A stretch of DNA of 64,000 nt from Myxococcaceae bacterium (GTDB lineage: Bacteria; Myxococcota; Myxococcia; Myxococcales; Myxococcaceae). Within the stretch, counting starts at the first letter, position 1. Every line of letters begins with the position of its first letter. Of this stretch, positions 1-8,253 are shown one piece after another. The notes beneath the pieces were generated by a model, which did not search any database, was not told the origin of the DNA, and worked only from the letters and a program-made list of their open reading frames with translations. A program made the position numbers and the translations under genes. The stretch covers positions 1-64,000 of the forward strand of contig JADGRA010000020.1 of assembly GCA_017881265.1 (NCBI GenBank), read 5' to 3'.

Positions 1-1
1 A

Positions 2-988
2 GAACGCAAGAACGACACACCCGCGGACGCGCGCTTCGTGGCCTTCGTCACGACGGAGACCCACTCGTGGGCAATCCTCCACTCGCCCCACGGCACCACC
101 ACCCTCCCGGTCGAACTGGCCCCCAAGACGCTGTGCGCCCTCATGCAACGCTTTGGCGAGACACTCGACGACGACGCTGCGGCGCAGCTCGGTGCGGCGT
201 TGTTCCCCCCGTCGACGCTTGCGCGCCTTGGGCGGCGTTTCGCCGTCCTGCTCCCGCGCTGTGCGCGTAACTTCCCGGTGGCTGCGGTGCGTGTCGGGAA
301 GGAAAGACTCGTCGACCGGGCCGTGGTCAGCGTCGCTCCGGATGTTTCGTCCGTTTCCTGGGACGGAGGCAACGCCGCCCGCGGGGGAATGGTGCTGGCG
401 GACCCGCTGGGGGACCTCCCCTCCGCGCGCGAGGAGGCCGAGTCGGCGGGGCAAGTCACGGGAGCGGAGGTCCGCCTGGGGCCGCGCGCCGCGGAGGCTT
501 CGCTGGGGGCCTCCGGGACGCACCTTCTGCATTTCGCGACGCACACCGTGGTCGACGTCGCCGGGCCAGCGCTGGTCCTCGCCGACCGCAATGTTAGCGT
601 CGCCGACATCCTGCGCCACCGCCTCCACGCGGACCTCGTCGTGCTCGCCAGCTGCCACTCCGGCTCGAAACTGGAGGCGACTGTGGCCGACAGCCTGGCG
701 ACCGCCTTTCTCCGCGCAGGAAGCGGCGCCGTGCTGGCCACGCTGCGCTCCGTCGAAGACGCCTTTGCGTCCAAGGTGGTGCGCGCCTTTTATGCGCAGG
801 GAGGCCTGGAGGACCCGGCCGGTGCCCTCGCCAAAGTGCAGCGCACACTCGCGTGCACTGAACCCGTGGCGCGCTGGTCGGCGTTCTTCGTGGCCGGGAC
901 ACCTGAGCCCCTGACGCACCCAAAGGCCCGGGAGCGGCGGGCTACGGGCCCTCGGCCTGTAGCGCATGCGCTGCCCCCACCGGGGTAA
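2..988 (+). CDS. CHAT-domain protein, C-terminal part (gene runs off the left edge)
   Basis: The frame is open from the first bases of the window, so the true start lies to the left; the GTG at 38 is only an internal codon. The visible 328 residues hold a CHAT (caspase-like) peptidase domain: HFATH carries the expected catalytic His and LASCHSG the expected catalytic Cys, followed by the usual Ala/Gly-rich segment (AFLRAGSGAVLATL) and a WSAFFVAG ending. CHAT proteins often carry N-terminal TPR repeats, which would lie outside the window. It is followed 349 bases later by an ECF sigma factor and its anti-sigma factor on the same strand, suggesting a shared signalling unit (inference). Substrate unknown. 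Confidence 0.85.
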   Translation, partial: ERKNDTPADARFVAFVTTETHSWAILHSPHGTTTLPVELAPKTLCALMQRFGETLDDDAAAQLGAALFPPSTLARLGRRFAVLLPRCARNFPVAAVRVGKERLVDRAVVSVAPDVSSVSWDGGNAARGGMVLADPLGDLPSAREEAESAGQVTGAEVRLGPRAAEASLGASGTHLLHFATHTVVDVAGPALVLADRNVSVADILRHRLHADLVVLASCHSGSKLEATVADSLATAFLRAGSGAVLATLRSVEDAFASKVVRAFYAQGGLEDPAGALAKVQRTLACTEPVARWSAFFVAGTPEPLTHPKARERRATGPRPVAHALPPPG

Positions 989-1337
989 ACCCGGGCTCGC
1001 CGACCGCCGCCCAAGCCGGCGCGGCGGTCGGCTGCCCCCCCAGAGAGGGAGGCGCCACATGCTCCCTCCACCCGGCCGCAACGCCCCGTCGCTTGGAGGT
1101 CGAGCGAGACGTTCCGGACTGGTGAGATGGGCGACACGGTGCACCCATCCACCACAGCGGAGTCCTCGGATTTGGACCGCGGCGCTGGGCGAGGTTGCCC
1201 GTGTGGTGTTGGGGCAGGCTCCGTCGCCATTCTTTCCCGAAGGGCACATGCGTCTTGTGTTGCTTGACCAACAGGGTTCCCGACCGTACCGTGTGGCTGG
1301 ACACATCCACCCACACCGCCGCTCAGGGCCCTCCCAG
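989..1337. other. Intergenic region between the CHAT gene and the sigma factor
   Basis: These 349 bases contain no convincing gene. The sigma-factor frame stays open upstream to about 966, but that stretch is rich in Arg/Pro/Gly and resembles no sigma region 1, so I treat it as non-coding. A weak promoter-like element sits near the right end (1265-1293). No clear inverted repeat or terminator was found. Confidence 0.6.
1265..1293 (+). promoter_or_regulatory. Possible promoter for the sigma/anti-sigma genes
   Basis: TTGACC (1265-1270), 17 bases, then TACCGT (1288-1293). The -35 box matches five of six consensus bases and the -10 box three of six. It lies 45 bases before the chosen ATG. An autoregulated ECF promoter would look different, so this is only a weak candidate. 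Confidence 0.25.
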
Positions 1338-1904
1338 ATGGATGAAGCGGATTCCGAGGCAGCGGTCCAAGAGGCCCTGTCCCGGGGCGACCGGAAACGG
1401 GCGCTGACGTTGCTGATGGGGCTCTATGGAAAGTCCATTTACAACTACTGCCGGCACATGCTCGGCGACGCGACGGTGGCCGAGGACGTTCACCAGACGA
1501 CCTTCGTTCAGGCCTACACGGATTTCGGGCGCTACGGCGGGCGCGCGTCGCTTCGCAGCTGGCTGCAGGGCATTGCCCGCCACCGCTGCCTGGACTCGCT
1601 GAAGATGCGCCGCCGCGAGGACAAACACGTCGAGCATCCCGAGACGGCGCCGGACGTGCCGACAACGGAACGCAGCGCGGAGGAGCAGCTGCAGGTGGGC
1701 TCCATCAGCAAGCATCTCGCCGAGTGCCTCGGCCAGCTCTCCGTGGAAGTGCGGGACGCCGTCGTCCTGCGCTACATGGAACAGCTCAGTTACGAGGAGA
1801 TGGCGAAGCTGACTGGCGCGCGGGCCGCCACGCTGCAGATGCGCGTGGCGCGAGCCATGAAGGGCCTTCGCCAGTGCGTTGAGGCCGCGGGAGTCACGCC
1901 ATGA
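1338..1904 (+). CDS. ECF-family RNA polymerase sigma factor
   Basis: 188 residues, normal for an extracytoplasmic-function sigma factor. Region 2 spans roughly residues 25-95, with AEDVHQTTFVQAY and the helix around RSWLQGIARHRCLD; region 4 spans about 130-185 (LAECLGQLSVEVRDAVVLRY, then SYEEMAKLTG and a helix-turn-helix). There is no region 3, as expected. ATG 1338 gives the family's usual N-terminus; no strong ribosome site precedes it. The last four bases overlap the ATG of the anti-sigma gene (ATGA), indicating translational coupling and a one-to-one complex. The signal is unknown; the CHAT protein upstream is a possible partner. Confidence 0.9.
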   Translation: MDEADSEAAVQEALSRGDRKRALTLLMGLYGKSIYNYCRHMLGDATVAEDVHQTTFVQAYTDFGRYGGRASLRSWLQGIARHRCLDSLKMRRREDKHVEHPETAPDVPTTERSAEEQLQVGSISKHLAECLGQLSVEVRDAVVLRYMEQLSYEEMAKLTGARAATLQMRVARAMKGLRQCVEAAGVTP

Positions 1905-2593
1905 GTACTTGTGACCGCTTCGAGAACGACGGCCTGGTGCGCTTCGTGGCCGGCGAGCCGCTCGACGCCCACATCGAAGCTTGCTCCGACTGCCGCACCG
2001 CGCGGGCCAACTATGAGGCACTCGCTTCGGCGCTGGGCAAGGCGCGGGAGGCCTATGAGACGCCCGGAGCTTGGGAAGCGCAGGTGTGGGCGAGAATCGC
2101 CCGACAGGAGGGCGTGCGCCGACGGCCGTGGGCCGTTTTCGCTGGCGTGGGGTCGGCCGTCGCCGCCCTTGCCGTCCTCTTCATCAGCTCCGCCGGGGGC
2201 CCCCCGACGCTCGAGCTTGCCACCGTCGAGGTCGAACGCGGGTCGGGCGCCGTGGTTCGAGGGGCTGCGTCCCGCAGCGGCGAGGTGAAATCGGCGGCGC
2301 CGGGGGACGTCTTGCACCTGGTGGCGAAGGTACCCCGCGGCAAGGTGGGGGACTTGCGCGTCTACCGGGGCGCGGATGAATTGGTCTTCCAGTGCGCCAC
2401 CAGTTCCGCCTGCATCCGCACCCGCGACACCCTGGAGACCCGGGTGAAGCTGGACCGGGCGGGCACCTACCGCAGCGTCGCCTTCGCCGCGGACAAGACG
2501 CTTCCCGAGGCCACCGGCAACCTGGACGCGGACACTGCCGCCGGAATTCGGGCCGGGAGCGCGAGCGACTCGCCTCCCATCGACGTCCTCTAG
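1901..2593 (+). CDS. Membrane-anchored zinc anti-sigma factor (zf-HC2 type)
   Basis: 230 residues. The N-terminal cytoplasmic part carries HIEACSDC, the H-x3-C-x2-C zinc motif of ZAS anti-sigma factors that hold ECF sigmas. One membrane helix follows at about residues 75-92 (AVFAGVGSAVAALAVLFIS), then about 135 residues outside the membrane with no recognised fold and two Cys (QCATSSAC) that could pair. It probably sequesters the upstream sigma factor and releases it on an envelope signal. Its TAG stop overlaps the stop of the convergent pheA gene (2590-2593). Confidence 0.85.
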   Translation: MSTCDRFENDGLVRFVAGEPLDAHIEACSDCRTARANYEALASALGKAREAYETPGAWEAQVWARIARQEGVRRRPWAVFAGVGSAVAALAVLFISSAGGPPTLELATVEVERGSGAVVRGAASRSGEVKSAAPGDVLHLVAKVPRGKVGDLRVYRGADELVFQCATSSACIRTRDTLETRVKLDRAGTYRSVAFAADKTLPEATGNLDADTAAGIRAGSASDSPPIDVL

Positions 2594-3681
2594 GGCCCTT
2601 CCAAGCGCTGCGTCCGCTCGGCGCGAGGGTAGCTGCCCAGCACCTTGCACGTCTCGGCGCGCCCGGCGAGCGTCGCCAGCGCACGGGCCACCTTTGCGTC
2701 CTCGATGTGCCCCTCCATGTCGACGAAGAAGGCCGACTCCCAGGGGCGCCGTCTGCTGGGACGGCTCTCAATCTTGGTGAGGTTGACGCCCTCGTCGGAG
2801 AAGGGCTGCAAAAGCCGCAGCAGCGCCCCCGGACCGTCCTTCACCAGCAACAGGACGGACGTCCGGTCCTTGCCCGTGGCATGGGCCTGCTCGCGGCCGA
2901 TGACGAGAAAGCGGGTGGCATTGTCCACCACGTCCTGGATGGCGTCGGCGGCGACGACCAGGTCATGCAGCCGCCCGGCCAGCTCCGAGGCGATGGCGGC
3001 GCCACTTGTATCCTCGCGCGCGACGCGGGCCGCCTCGGCAGTACTGGGCGTCTCCACCTGCGCGGCCTGGGGGAGGTTGGCGGCGAGCCACTTGCGGCAC
3101 TGCCCGAGCGCCTGCGGGTGGCTGTAGACGCGCTGTACGCCGGACAGCTCGAGCCCGGGCCGCACCAGCAGACACTGGGTGATGTCGAGCACAATCTCCG
3201 CGGAAATGCGCAACGTGGAGTCGAGAAACGTGTCCAGCGTGTGCAGCACTGCCCCTTCGGTGCTGTTCTCCACCGGCACCACGCCGAAGTCCGCGCGTCC
3301 CTGTTCCACTTCGGCGAAGACGCCGGCAATGGTGCCCACGGGCTGCGCCCGGGCCGACAGGCCGAACTGGTGCGTAACCGCCATGTGGGTGAAGGTTGCC
3401 TCGGGGCCGAGGTAGGCCACCCGAAGCCCCTTTTCCAGGGACAGACAGGCGGAGAACACCTCCTGGAAGACGGGCTTGATGGCCGACGAGGGGAACGGCC
3501 CGGGGTTGGCCGCCACCAGCCGCTCGAGGATGGCCCGCTCGCGGCGCGGGACGTAAAATGGGAGTTGGCGCGCTTCCTTGAAGCTGGCCACCTCCTCCAC
3601 CAGCTGGGCACGGCGGTTGAGCAGCGCCAGCAGCTCGTCGTCGACGGAGTCAATGGCCTGGCGGAGCGCGTCGAGGTCCAT
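2590..3681 (-). CDS. pheA: Bifunctional chorismate mutase / prephenate dehydratase
   Basis: 363 residues. Residues 1-84 form an AroQ chorismate mutase (DLDALRQAIDSVDDELLALL, then ERAILERL); from about 87 a prephenate dehydratase domain begins (VAYLGPEATFTHMA) and ends with the catalytic NATRF motif; the C-terminus is an ACT domain with the ESRP motif that binds phenylalanine for feedback inhibition. It converts chorismate through prephenate to phenylpyruvate in Phe synthesis. ATG 3681 matches family N-termini, so the long open frame upstream of it is ignored. Divergent from moaA with 123 bases between. Confidence 0.95.
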   Translation of the reverse strand: MDLDALRQAIDSVDDELLALLNRRAQLVEEVASFKEARQLPFYVPRRERAILERLVAANPGPFPSSAIKPVFQEVFSACLSLEKGLRVAYLGPEATFTHMAVTHQFGLSARAQPVGTIAGVFAEVEQGRADFGVVPVENSTEGAVLHTLDTFLDSTLRISAEIVLDITQCLLVRPGLELSGVQRVYSHPQALGQCRKWLAANLPQAAQVETPSTAEAARVAREDTSGAAIASELAGRLHDLVVAADAIQDVVDNATRFLVIGREQAHATGKDRTSVLLLVKDGPGALLRLLQPFSDEGVNLTKIESRPSRRRPWESAFFVDMEGHIEDAKVARALATLAGRAETCKVLGSYPRAERTQRLEGP

Positions 3682-3804
3682 GGAGGTTACCCCGCGGGAC
3701 TCTACCCCCGGGTCTCGACGGCCATGAAGCGCTGCGTCGAAACTGAGGGCTGCCGTGTGGCAAATGCATGAAAGCTCGCTTAAGCCTGTCCCTCTGCGCA
3801 GCCG

Positions 3805-4875
3805 ATGACCGCCCCTTCCGACGCCTCCTTCGAGCCCGTCCGCGACACGCTCGGCCGGCCCCTCCGCAACCTGCGGCTGAGCGTCACCGACCGCTGCAAC
3901 CTGCGGTGCAGCTACTGCATGCCGGAACCGGACTACGTCTGGCTGCCGCGCTCGGAGCTCCTGACATTCGAGGAGCTGGCGCGGGTGGTGAGGATTTTCT
4001 CCTCCCTCGGCGTGGACCGCGTCCGCCTCACCGGTGGCGAGCCGCTGCTGCGCCAGGAGCTGCCGGAACTGGTGCGCCGCGTGGCGGCCGGCCCGGGGCT
4101 GCGCGACCTCGCGCTGACGACCAACGGGGTGCTGCTGGAAGCCCTGGCCCGTCCGCTGCGGGAGGCAGGCCTGACCCGGGTGACGGTGAGCCTGGACACA
4201 CTGCGCCCGGACCGCTTCCAGGCCCTGACCCGGCGCGATGAACATGCCCGGGTGCTGGCGGGCATCGCCGCGGTGCGGGAGCTCGGCTGGCCGGGGCTGA
4301 AGCTGGACACCGTCGTACTGCGGGGGCGAAACGACGACGAGTTGCTGTCGCTGTTGGCCTTCGCCAAGGAGCAGGGGGCCGAGCTGCGTTTCATCGAATA
4401 CATGGACGTCGGCGGCGCCACCCGCTGGAGGCGCGAGGATGTCGTCTCGCGCGCCGAGATGCTCGAGCGTATTTCTGCCGAGCACGGGGCGGTGGAGCCT
4501 TTGCACGAGGAGGGCCTTCCAGGGGGCGTGCGCGGACGCGCGCCGGCCGAGCGCTTCCGCCTGTCCGATGGCACCACCTTCGGGATTATTGCCTCCACCA
4601 CCGCCCCATTCTGCCGCACCTGCGACAGAAGCCGCGTCACCGCCGACGGCACCTGGTTTCTGTGCCTGTACGCCCGCGCCGGCCTCAACCTGCGCCAGGC
4701 GCTGCGCGGTGGGGCGTCGGACGAGACCATCGCCCAGCTGGTGCGTCTCGGCTGGAAGGGGCGCACGGACCGCGGGGCCGAGCAGCGCCTGGCCCTGCAG
4801 CACAGAGAACCGCTGGCCGACGTCGCCGAGCTGCGCGAGGACCCCAGGCTGGAGATGCACACCCGGGGCGGCTAG
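3805..4875 (+). CDS. moaA: GTP 3',8-cyclase (molybdenum cofactor biosynthesis)
   Basis: 356 residues. Radical SAM enzyme making the first Mo-cofactor intermediate from GTP. Cys31, Cys35 and Cys38 (CNLRCSYC) bind the SAM iron-sulfur cluster; Cys270, Cys273 and Cys287 (CX2CX13C) bind the second, substrate-side cluster; the chain ends in the Gly-Gly pair that MoaA needs for activity. LTGGEPLL is the SAM-binding glycine motif. No moaC or other moa gene lies nearby. Start chosen at ATG 3805. Confidence 0.95.
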   Translation: MTAPSDASFEPVRDTLGRPLRNLRLSVTDRCNLRCSYCMPEPDYVWLPRSELLTFEELARVVRIFSSLGVDRVRLTGGEPLLRQELPELVRRVAAGPGLRDLALTTNGVLLEALARPLREAGLTRVTVSLDTLRPDRFQALTRRDEHARVLAGIAAVRELGWPGLKLDTVVLRGRNDDELLSLLAFAKEQGAELRFIEYMDVGGATRWRREDVVSRAEMLERISAEHGAVEPLHEEGLPGGVRGRAPAERFRLSDGTTFGIIASTTAPFCRTCDRSRVTADGTWFLCLYARAGLNLRQALRGGASDETIAQLVRLGWKGRTDRGAEQRLALQHREPLADVAELREDPRLEMHTRGG

Positions 4876-4974
4876 CCATGGCGGCCCCTGGGGCCCCTTT
4901 CCCTTAGCCATCTCGGGCACTTGCGGCCAGGGGCGCTGGCCTCCTTCGGCCAGCTGGTTAGTGTAGGCCTCAGC

Positions 4975-5853
4975 ATGTCGAACCAGCTGAAAACCATCCT
5001 CCTGCTCGGCTCGCTGTCGGCCTTGCTCATCGCCATCGGCGGCGCGATGGGCCCGGACTTTCTTGGTTACGCGGTGGTGTCGGCAGCCGTCCTGAATCTC
5101 GGCGCCTACTTCTTCTCGGACAAAATTGTCCTCGCCACCAGCGGGGCGCAGGAAGTGACGGAAGCGCAGGCGCCCGAGCTGCACGCCATGGTGGCGGACT
5201 TGGCCCAGCAAGCGGGCATCCCCAAGCCGCGGGTGTACATCATCCCCGAGGCGCAGCCGAATGCGTTTGCCACCGGCCGGAGCCCCAAGCAGGGGGTGGT
5301 GGCCGTCACCGAGGGGATTCTCCAGCTGCTCGACGCGCGGGAGCTGCGCGGCGTCCTCGCCCACGAATTGTCGCACGTGAAAAACAGGGACGTCCTCATC
5401 TCCAGCATCGCCGCCACCGTGGCGGCGGCCGTCAGCTACATCGCCCACGTGGCCGGCTTCTTCGGCGGCGCCCGCCGCGACCGGGAAGGCCCGGGTGGCC
5501 TCGAGTCGCTGCTACTGCTGTTGGTGGCCCCCATCGCCGCCACCCTCATCCAATTCGGTATCTCCCGGAGCCGGGAATTCGAGGCGGACCGCTCGGGTGC
5601 CGCCCTGTCCGGAGACCCCGAGGCGCTCGCCCGGGCCCTGGAGAAGCTGGAAAGCGGCGCGCGCGCCATGCCCGCCCAGGTGGAGCCGGCGATGGCCAGC
5701 CTCTTCATCGTCAACCCCTTCGGCGCCGTGCGCAGCGTCGCCCGCCTTTTTTCCACCCACCCGTCCACCGAGGAGCGCGTGCGTCGGCTCCGCGCCATGG
5801 AAGGCGCCCCAGGCGGACCTACTTGGAGCAGCCGTGCAGCTACCCAACGCTGA
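4975..5853 (+). CDS. htpX: HtpX-type membrane zinc metalloprotease (M48)
   Basis: 292 residues. Two N-terminal membrane helices (about 5-45), HELSH at 130-134, two more hydrophobic segments, and the third zinc ligand in EFEADRSGA near residue 203. HtpX degrades damaged membrane proteins together with FtsH; here an ftsH-like gene follows 45 bases downstream in the same direction, which supports joint membrane quality control. The ATG at 4975 is chosen because it starts directly before the first membrane helix; an upstream extension has no matching character. Confidence 0.92.
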   Translation: MSNQLKTILLLGSLSALLIAIGGAMGPDFLGYAVVSAAVLNLGAYFFSDKIVLATSGAQEVTEAQAPELHAMVADLAQQAGIPKPRVYIIPEAQPNAFATGRSPKQGVVAVTEGILQLLDARELRGVLAHELSHVKNRDVLISSIAATVAAAVSYIAHVAGFFGGARRDREGPGGLESLLLLLVAPIAATLIQFGISRSREFEADRSGAALSGDPEALARALEKLESGARAMPAQVEPAMASLFIVNPFGAVRSVARLFSTHPSTEERVRRLRAMEGAPGGPTWSSRAATQR

Positions 5854-5898
5854 GCAGCCTGCCAGGTCCCGACCGACGGCCCCGGCGAGGAGTGCGGC

Positions 5899-7731
5899 AT
5901 GAACGACAAGCGCTTCCACTTCCTCTACGCCCTGCTCGCGCTGGTGGGTGTCATGTTCGTCCACGACTTGTGGGTGGGCTACCGCCAGGTGGCCGTCCTG
6001 CCCTACAGCCAGTTCCAGCAGCTGCTGCACGACAAGAAGGTCGCCGAGGTGAAGGTGGGGGAAGACCGGCTGGAGGGCACCCTCAAGGAGCCGCTGGACG
6101 GCAAGACCCGCTTCGTCACCAACCGGGTGGGCAGCGAGCTGGCGAAGGAACTGGACGAGGCGGCGGTGAAGTACTCCGGGACGGTCGAGAACCGCCTGGT
6201 GGAGATGCTGCTCAGCTGGCTCCTCCCGGTCCTGCTGTTTGGTGGCGTGTGGCTGTTCCTCGCCCGACGGATGGCGGGGAAGCTGGGCCCCGGCGGCGGC
6301 CTGATGGCTATTGGGAAGAGCAAGGCCAAAGTCTTTGTCGAGACGGACGTCCAGGTGCGCTTTCAGGACGTGGCCGGGGTGGACGAGGCCAAGGGCGAGC
6401 TGCAGGAAGTGGTGAGCTTCCTCAAGGACCCGGAGTCCTACGGCCGCCTCGGGGGACGCCTCCCGAAGGGGATTCTCCTGGTGGGCCCCCCGGGGACCGG
6501 CAAGACGTTGCTGGCCAAGGCCGTGGCGGGCGAGGCCCACGTGCCCTTCTTCTCCATCAGCGGCAGCGAATTCGTCGAGATGTTCGTCGGCGTCGGAGCG
6601 GCCCGGGTGCGCGACCTCTTCGAGCAGGCCCGGGCCAAGGCCCCGGCCATCATCTTCATCGATGAGTTGGATGCCCTCGGGCGCGCCCGGGGGGCCAACT
6701 TGGGCATGGGGGGGCACGACGAGAAGGAACAGACGCTGAACCAGCTGCTGGTGGAGATGGACGGCTTCGACACCCGCAGCGGGCTGGTGCTGCTGGCGGC
6801 CACCAACCGTCCCGACGTGCTCGACCCGGCGCTTTTGCGCGCGGGCCGGTTTGACCGCCAGGTGCTGGTAGACCGCCCGGACCGGGCCGGCCGCGCCGCC
6901 ATCCTCCGCGTTCACGTGGGCAAGGTGAAACTGGCACCGGAAGTCAACCTCGACGACGTCGCCGCGCTCACCGCCGGCTTCAGCGGCGCGGACCTCGCCA
7001 ACTTGGTGAACGAGGCGGCGCTGGCGGCCACCCGTCGGCACGCCCAGGCCGTGGAACGGGTGGACTTCGACTCGGCCATCGAGCGGATTGTCGCCGGTCT
7101 GGAGAAGAAGACGCGGCTGCTCAACGCCCGGGAGCGCGAATTCGTCGCCTTCCACGAGATGGGGCATGCCCTGGTGGCCGCGGCCAGCCCGGGGGCAGAC
7201 CCGGTGCACAAGGTCAGCATCATTCCGCGGGGCCTCGGCGCCCTCGGCTACACCATGCAGCGGCCCACCGAGGACCGCTTCGTGATGACGCGCGGCGAGC
7301 TCGAGGGCAAGCTGTCCGTGCTGCTCGGCGGGCGGGCGGCCGAGGCCCTCGTCTTCCAGCACACCTCCACCGGCGCCGCGGATGATTTGGCGCGGGCCAC
7401 CGACATTGCCCGGGACATGGCCACCCGCTTTGCCATGGTGCCGTCGCTTGGCCCGGTGACGTACGAGACAGAGCCAGCCGGCTTCCTCGGCCCACAGCCC
7501 ATTCAGCGGCGCGACTACAGCGAGCAGACGGCCCGGGAGATTGACCTCGCGGTGCGGGAGATTGTGAACGACGCCTTCACGCGTTCCGAGTCTCTCCTCA
7601 ACGCACGGCGGCAGACGCTGGAGCGGGCGGCGCGGTTGCTCCTAGAGAAGGAGACGCTGGTGGATGCGGACTTGAAGGTCCTCTTCGAGGAGGCCCGCGC
7701 CGAGGCCCTGCGGACGCCCCGGGCGGCCTGA
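5899..7731 (+). CDS. ftsH: FtsH-type ATP-dependent membrane zinc protease
   Basis: 610 residues, normal for FtsH. Membrane helix at about 10-25, a short periplasmic domain, second helix at about 105-125, AAA+ domain with Walker A GPPGTGKT (about 195-202), Walker B IIFIDEL (about 252-258) and [13 protein letters not shown] pore/sensor region, then an M41 protease domain with HEMGH at 419-423. The usual motif is HEAGH; Met at the third place is unusual but leaves both His and Glu intact. Ribosome site GGCGAGGAG precedes ATG 5899. Myxobacteria can carry several ftsH copies, so this may be a paralogue rather than the housekeeping one. Confidence 0.93.
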   Translation: MNDKRFHFLYALLALVGVMFVHDLWVGYRQVAVLPYSQFQQLLHDKKVAEVKVGEDRLEGTLKEPLDGKTRFVTNRVGSELAKELDEAAVKYSGTVENRLVEMLLSWLLPVLLFGGVWLFLARRMAGKLGPGGGLMAIGKSKAKVFVETDVQVRFQDVAGVDEAKGELQEVVSFLKDPESYGRLGGRLPKGILLVGPPGTGKTLLAKAVAGEAHVPFFSISGSEFVEMFVGVGAARVRDLFEQARAKAPAIIFIDELDALGRARGANLGMGGHDEKEQTLNQLLVEMDGFDTRSGLVLLAATNRPDVLDPALLRAGRFDRQVLVDRPDRAGRAAILRVHVGKVKLAPEVNLDDVAALTAGFSGADLANLVNEAALAATRRHAQAVERVDFDSAIERIVAGLEKKTRLLNAREREFVAFHEMGHALVAAASPGADPVHKVSIIPRGLGALGYTMQRPTEDRFVMTRGELEGKLSVLLGGRAAEALVFQHTSTGAADDLARATDIARDMATRFAMVPSLGPVTYETEPAGFLGPQPIQRRDYSEQTAREIDLAVREIVNDAFTRSESLLNARRQTLERAARLLLEKETLVDADLKVLFEEARAEALRTPRAA

Positions 7732-7785
7732 GGTGGGCATACACTGCGCGGCCTAGATGTTGGTTAGCCGCTCGCGAGGTGCGCC

Positions 7786-8232
7786 ATGGAGGAAGCACAG
7801 GCCGTCCCGGAAGTGGTGGTGCACGGCGGTCCGAGTGGGCTGCGGCAGGACATCCAAGCCGGCGCACAGACGTGGGTCGCCGATGAGCCGGCCTCCGTGG
7901 GAGGCACCGGCCTCGGCCCCACGCCCTACGACTTGCTCCTCGGTGCTCTGGGCGCCTGCACCTCCATGACGCTGCGGCTGTATGCCGACCGCCGCAAGTG
8001 GCCGCTGCAGGGGGTGACGGTGCGCCTGCGGCACAGCCGCATCCACCGGGACGACTGCGTCAACTGCGAGAAGAAGGACGCCTCCATCGAGCGGGTGGAG
8101 CGGACGCTGGAACTGCAGGGCCCACTCAGCGAGGAACAACGCACGCGCCTTTTGGAGATTGCCGAGCGGTGCCCTGTCCACCAGACGCTGAAAGGAAAGT
8201 TGGAAGTGCACACCCAGCTGGCCCCGGGCTGA
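7786..8232 (+). CDS. OsmC/Ohr-family thiol protein
   Basis: 148 residues with the family's two redox Cys: one in LLLGALGACTSMTLRLYAD (about residue 58) and one in AERCPVHQTL (about residue 129). The Cys-X2-Cys insert DDCVNCEKK between them is found in one OsmC subgroup. Ohr/OsmC proteins reduce organic hydroperoxides; the exact substrate here is unknown. It lies 54 bases after ftsH and converges on the TonB-like gene, with an inverted repeat between the two stops. Confidence 0.85.
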   Translation: MEEAQAVPEVVVHGGPSGLRQDIQAGAQTWVADEPASVGGTGLGPTPYDLLLGALGACTSMTLRLYADRRKWPLQGVTVRLRHSRIHRDDCVNCEKKDASIERVERTLELQGPLSEEQRTRLLEIAERCPVHQTLKGKLEVHTQLAPG

Positions 8233-8251
8233 CGGGCCCAACGGGGGCCAG
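8218..8251. terminator. Inverted repeat between convergent stops, possible bidirectional terminator
   Basis: CTGGCCCC (8218-8225) pairs perfectly with GGGGCCAG (8244-8251) across 18 bases. It covers the stop of the OsmC-type gene and ends three bases from the stop of the convergent TonB-like gene. There is no T-run, so it is at most a weak intrinsic terminator. Confidence 0.35.
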
Positions 8252-8253
8252 AC

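Noticed and set aside
966-1337. N-terminal extension of the sigma factor by 124 residues
   Set aside because: The extension is basic, Pro/Arg-rich and unlike any ECF N-terminus; the ATG at 1338 gives the normal length.
3750-3775. Possible sigma-54 promoter before moaA (TGGCAAATGCATG)
   Set aside because: The GG and GC elements are only five bases apart instead of ten.
3682-5448. Extension of pheA to 952 residues
   Set aside because: It would run opposite moaA and htpX; the chorismate mutase domain begins right at ATG 3681.
5512-7362. Long open frame on the minus strand opposite ftsH and htpX (616 codons)
   Set aside because: Antisense shadow of certain genes, His/Gln/Glu-rich without motifs.
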